From GCA-003244245 sp036501085 (GTDB lineage: Bacteria > Actinomycetota > Actinomycetes > Mycobacteriales > Pseudonocardiaceae), in contig DASYAZ010000037.1 in assembly GCA_036501085.1 (NCBI GenBank), forward strand, positions 1-37,484: a stretch of 37,484 nucleotides of DNA, in the 5' to 3' direction. The number at the start of each line of letters is the position of its first letter. Position 1 is the first letter of the stretch. Under the pieces are notes generated by a model, which was given only the letters and a program-made list of their open reading frames with translations, had not been told where the DNA came from and searched no databases. The position numbers and the translations under genes are program-made. Positions 36,356 to 37,484 of the stretch are shown here, piece by piece.

Positions 36356-37088
36356 CGAGCGAACACGAGGGCCGGCCGGTGTGGCGGCAGACCAGCATCT
36401 GATTGCCACCGGCTTGGAATTCGTAGTCCACTTCGACTACCCGCCCGACGATTTTGTTGCCGCGAAGCCCGGCGAGCAGCCCATCCAGCTTCGGGTAGCT
36501 CACGGGCGAGCCCATGGCCACCAGCGGGAACACCCGCAGCTCATCCCGGGCCACCCGCATCAGCTCACAGATCGCCTGGTGGTGGAAGGCGAGGTCGAGC
36601 CGGTCGGCGTAGCTGAACAGCAGGTGTGAGCTGAGCACCAGCTCGAAGCTCGCATCGGCGAAGGGCAGCTCGGGCAGCCGGCCCGGGACATACCGTCGTG
36701 GATGGTGACGAAGATCGCCGGCGAATCGGGTGCCGGCAATGATGCGCGAGCGCTGATGCTCCTCGGCGTCGGGGAAGAAACTCCACCGGTACTGCCCGGG
36801 ATGGGCGCGCACGTAGCGGTTGCCTCGTTCGGTCTCGGCCATCGACCGCGCTAACAGGTCGTCCGGACTGTGCTGGGCGTAGATCGGATCGCAGGCGGTG
36901 GCGTTCCCCCCGGCGGCATTGACCTCGGCGGTGAAGCTCGCCGTCCCGCCAGGACAGTCCAAGATCCGGCGGGCCAGGTCGGCCTCGGTCAGCGCGAACA
37001 TGGCCCGGTACTCACCCAGCGACCGTGAGCTGATCAGCATCTCGCCGATCCCGCCACTGGGGCGAGCAGGTTCAGCCGGGCTGGGCAC
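36342..37088 (-). CDS. Class I SAM-dependent methyltransferase-like protein
   Basis: A Rossmann-type methyltransferase pattern is visible: a motif I-like LDCPGGTASFTAEVNAAGGNATACDP (about residues 43-68), then a long helical insert, LPFADASFELVLSSHLLFSYAD (a motif IV/V-like segment with FELVLSSHLLF as in plant and bacterial small-molecule methyltransferases) and ELMRVARDELRVFPLV. The substrate is unknown. The ends are ordinary apart from the stop, which lies in the 66-bp repeat. The GTG at 37088 or the ATG at 37040 may be the start; neither has a convincing ribosome binding site. Confidence 0.8.
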   Translation of the reverse strand: MPSPAEPARPSGGIGEMLISSRSLGEYRAMFALTEADLARRILDCPGGTASFTAEVNAAGGNATACDPIYAQHSPDDLLARSMAETERGNRYVRAHPGQYRWSFFPDAEEHQRSRIIAGTRFAGDLRHHPRRYVPGRLPELPFADASFELVLSSHLLFSYADRLDLAFHHQAICELMRVARDELRVFPLVAMGSPVSYPKLDGLLAGLRGNKIVGRVVEVDYEFQAGGNQMLVCRHTGRPSCSLGVVS

Positions 37089-37129
37089 AGGTCAGCCTAT
37101 TTCGACGGCTACGGCGAGGTCGAAGGCCA

Positions 37130-37484
37130 TTACCGATCGACCCTGCCCGGGGGGACGAAGGGTAGGGCGGGTGGGGGGCCGTGCTCGATCAACTCGAGCA
37201 GTGCGTTGGTGTCCAGATGGGCCGAGACCAGGTCCCCGAGCTGGTCCAGTTGGGCGGCTCGCACGACGGCGAAGCTGGTGTCGGGCGCCGGGTGGAACCC
37301 GCGGCGACCGGCCAGATCTGCGACTCGGTGCAGCAGCGCGCGACGGAAGGCGTCGTTCTCCAGGAGCCCGTGCCAGTGCGTACCGAGCACGTGGCCCCCG
37401 TCGGAGCCCTCGGGCCCCGACACCGAGGACCCCGACACCGAGGACCCCGACACCAGGGCAGGTTCGCCGCTGCGCACCACCCGG
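37130..37484 (-). CDS. cobQ: Cobyric acid synthase CobQ, C-terminal fragment (runs off the window)
   Basis: Only the last 118 or so codons are present; the frame is open to the window edge. The segment VLGTHWHGLLENDAFRRALLHRVADLAGRRGF and the ending LDQLGDLVSAHLDTNALLELIEHG match the end of the CobQ glutamine-amidotransferase domain, with the catalytic His in the THWHG segment. CobQ amidates the b, d, e and g side chains of adenosylcobyrinic a,c-diamide. A 15-bp tandem repeat gives a Ser/Gly/Val-rich insert just before this motif. It is separated from the next gene downstream by about 40 bases. Confidence 0.88.
   Translation of the reverse strand, partial: RVVRSGEPALVSGSSVSGSSVSGPEGSDGGHVLGTHWHGLLENDAFRRALLHRVADLAGRRGFHPAPDTSFAVVRAAQLDQLGDLVSAHLDTNALLELIEHGPPPALPFVPPGRVDR
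37415..37454. repeat. 15-bp tandem repeat inside cobQ
   Basis: CCCCGACACCGAGGA occurs at 37415-37429 and 37430-37444, followed by the first ten bases of a third copy (37445-37454). On the cobQ strand it encodes a five-residue Ser/Val/Gly unit repeated in the loop before the GTHWHG motif. As 15 is a multiple of three, copy-number change keeps the frame. Confidence 0.85.

Overview
The window is very GC-rich, nearly every possible third codon position is G or C, GTG starts are common and genes often overlap by four bases (GTGA or ATGA). Together with the gene families this points to a high-GC actinobacterium, most likely Pseudonocardiales (an inference). The order infB-ylxR-nusA-rimP, a Tat-like lipoprotein, a DUF4439 protein and proS, and further on cysG/cobA, cobB, cobO, a Mg-chelatase-like AAA+/VWA protein and a GNAT protein, matches the Mycobacterium tuberculosis Rv2839c-Rv2851c neighbourhood as I remember it, but with many more cobalamin genes in between.

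Layout. 1-5144 (minus): translation/transcription core operon rimP-nusA-ylxR-infB, with a terminator-like hairpin after infB. 5296-6861 (plus): lipoprotein, DUF4439 ferritin-like protein, YjbQ-family protein. 6866-9870 (minus): proS and a MalY/PatB-type PLP enzyme. 10113-11024 (plus): RIO-type kinase. 11049-12859 (minus): a two-domain CysG-like CobA and CobH. 12928-13878 (plus): a small unknown protein and a secreted Cu/Zn-SOD-like protein without recognisable metal ligands. 13947-18749 (plus): cobM, cobJ, a second SUMT, cbiQ, and a single-frame CbiX-CbiO fusion. 18906-22923 (plus): a methyltransferase and an AfsR/SARP-type regulator that separate the two parts of the cobalamin cluster. 22974-31104 (minus): GNAT, chelatase AAA+/VWA, cobO, cobB, cobI, cbiD, cobL, and a CobE-ferredoxin fusion, mostly with GTGA overlaps. 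31142-32035 (plus): M15-type peptidase. 32053-37484 (minus): partial cobQ, a methyltransferase, an AMIN-like lipoprotein, and cobN.

How the genes work together. Most of the window makes the corrin ring of vitamin B12. SUMT makes precorrin-2; CobI, CobJ, CobM, CbiD and CobL methylate the ring; CobH moves a methyl group; CobB amidates; CobO adenosylates; CobQ amidates further. The set is a hybrid: CbiX (early cobalt insertion) and CbiD belong to the anaerobic route, while CobN with a ChlI/ChlD-like partner belongs to late, ATP-dependent cobalt insertion. CobG/CbiG N-terminal region, CobK/CbiJ and the CbiM/CbiN cobalt-binding subunits were not seen.

The least expected signal is in repeats. (1) A 66-bp twin-hairpin element (two inverted 24-nt hairpins, GAGA and TCTC loops, 18-nt spacer) occurs in two unrelated genes, in the same codon phase, reading as PDMET(Y/C)RG-x6-PDMSP(Y/C)RE; its stems differ by paired substitutions. 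(2) Two related 44-bp palindromes with TCGTGAGTG/CACTCACGA ends, and (3) two copies of a 66-bp repeat with a TCGTGA-type end, sit at gene ends and several supply or enclose stop codons. No transposase, tRNA, rRNA or CRISPR array was found. No stretch over 300 bases lacks a gene.
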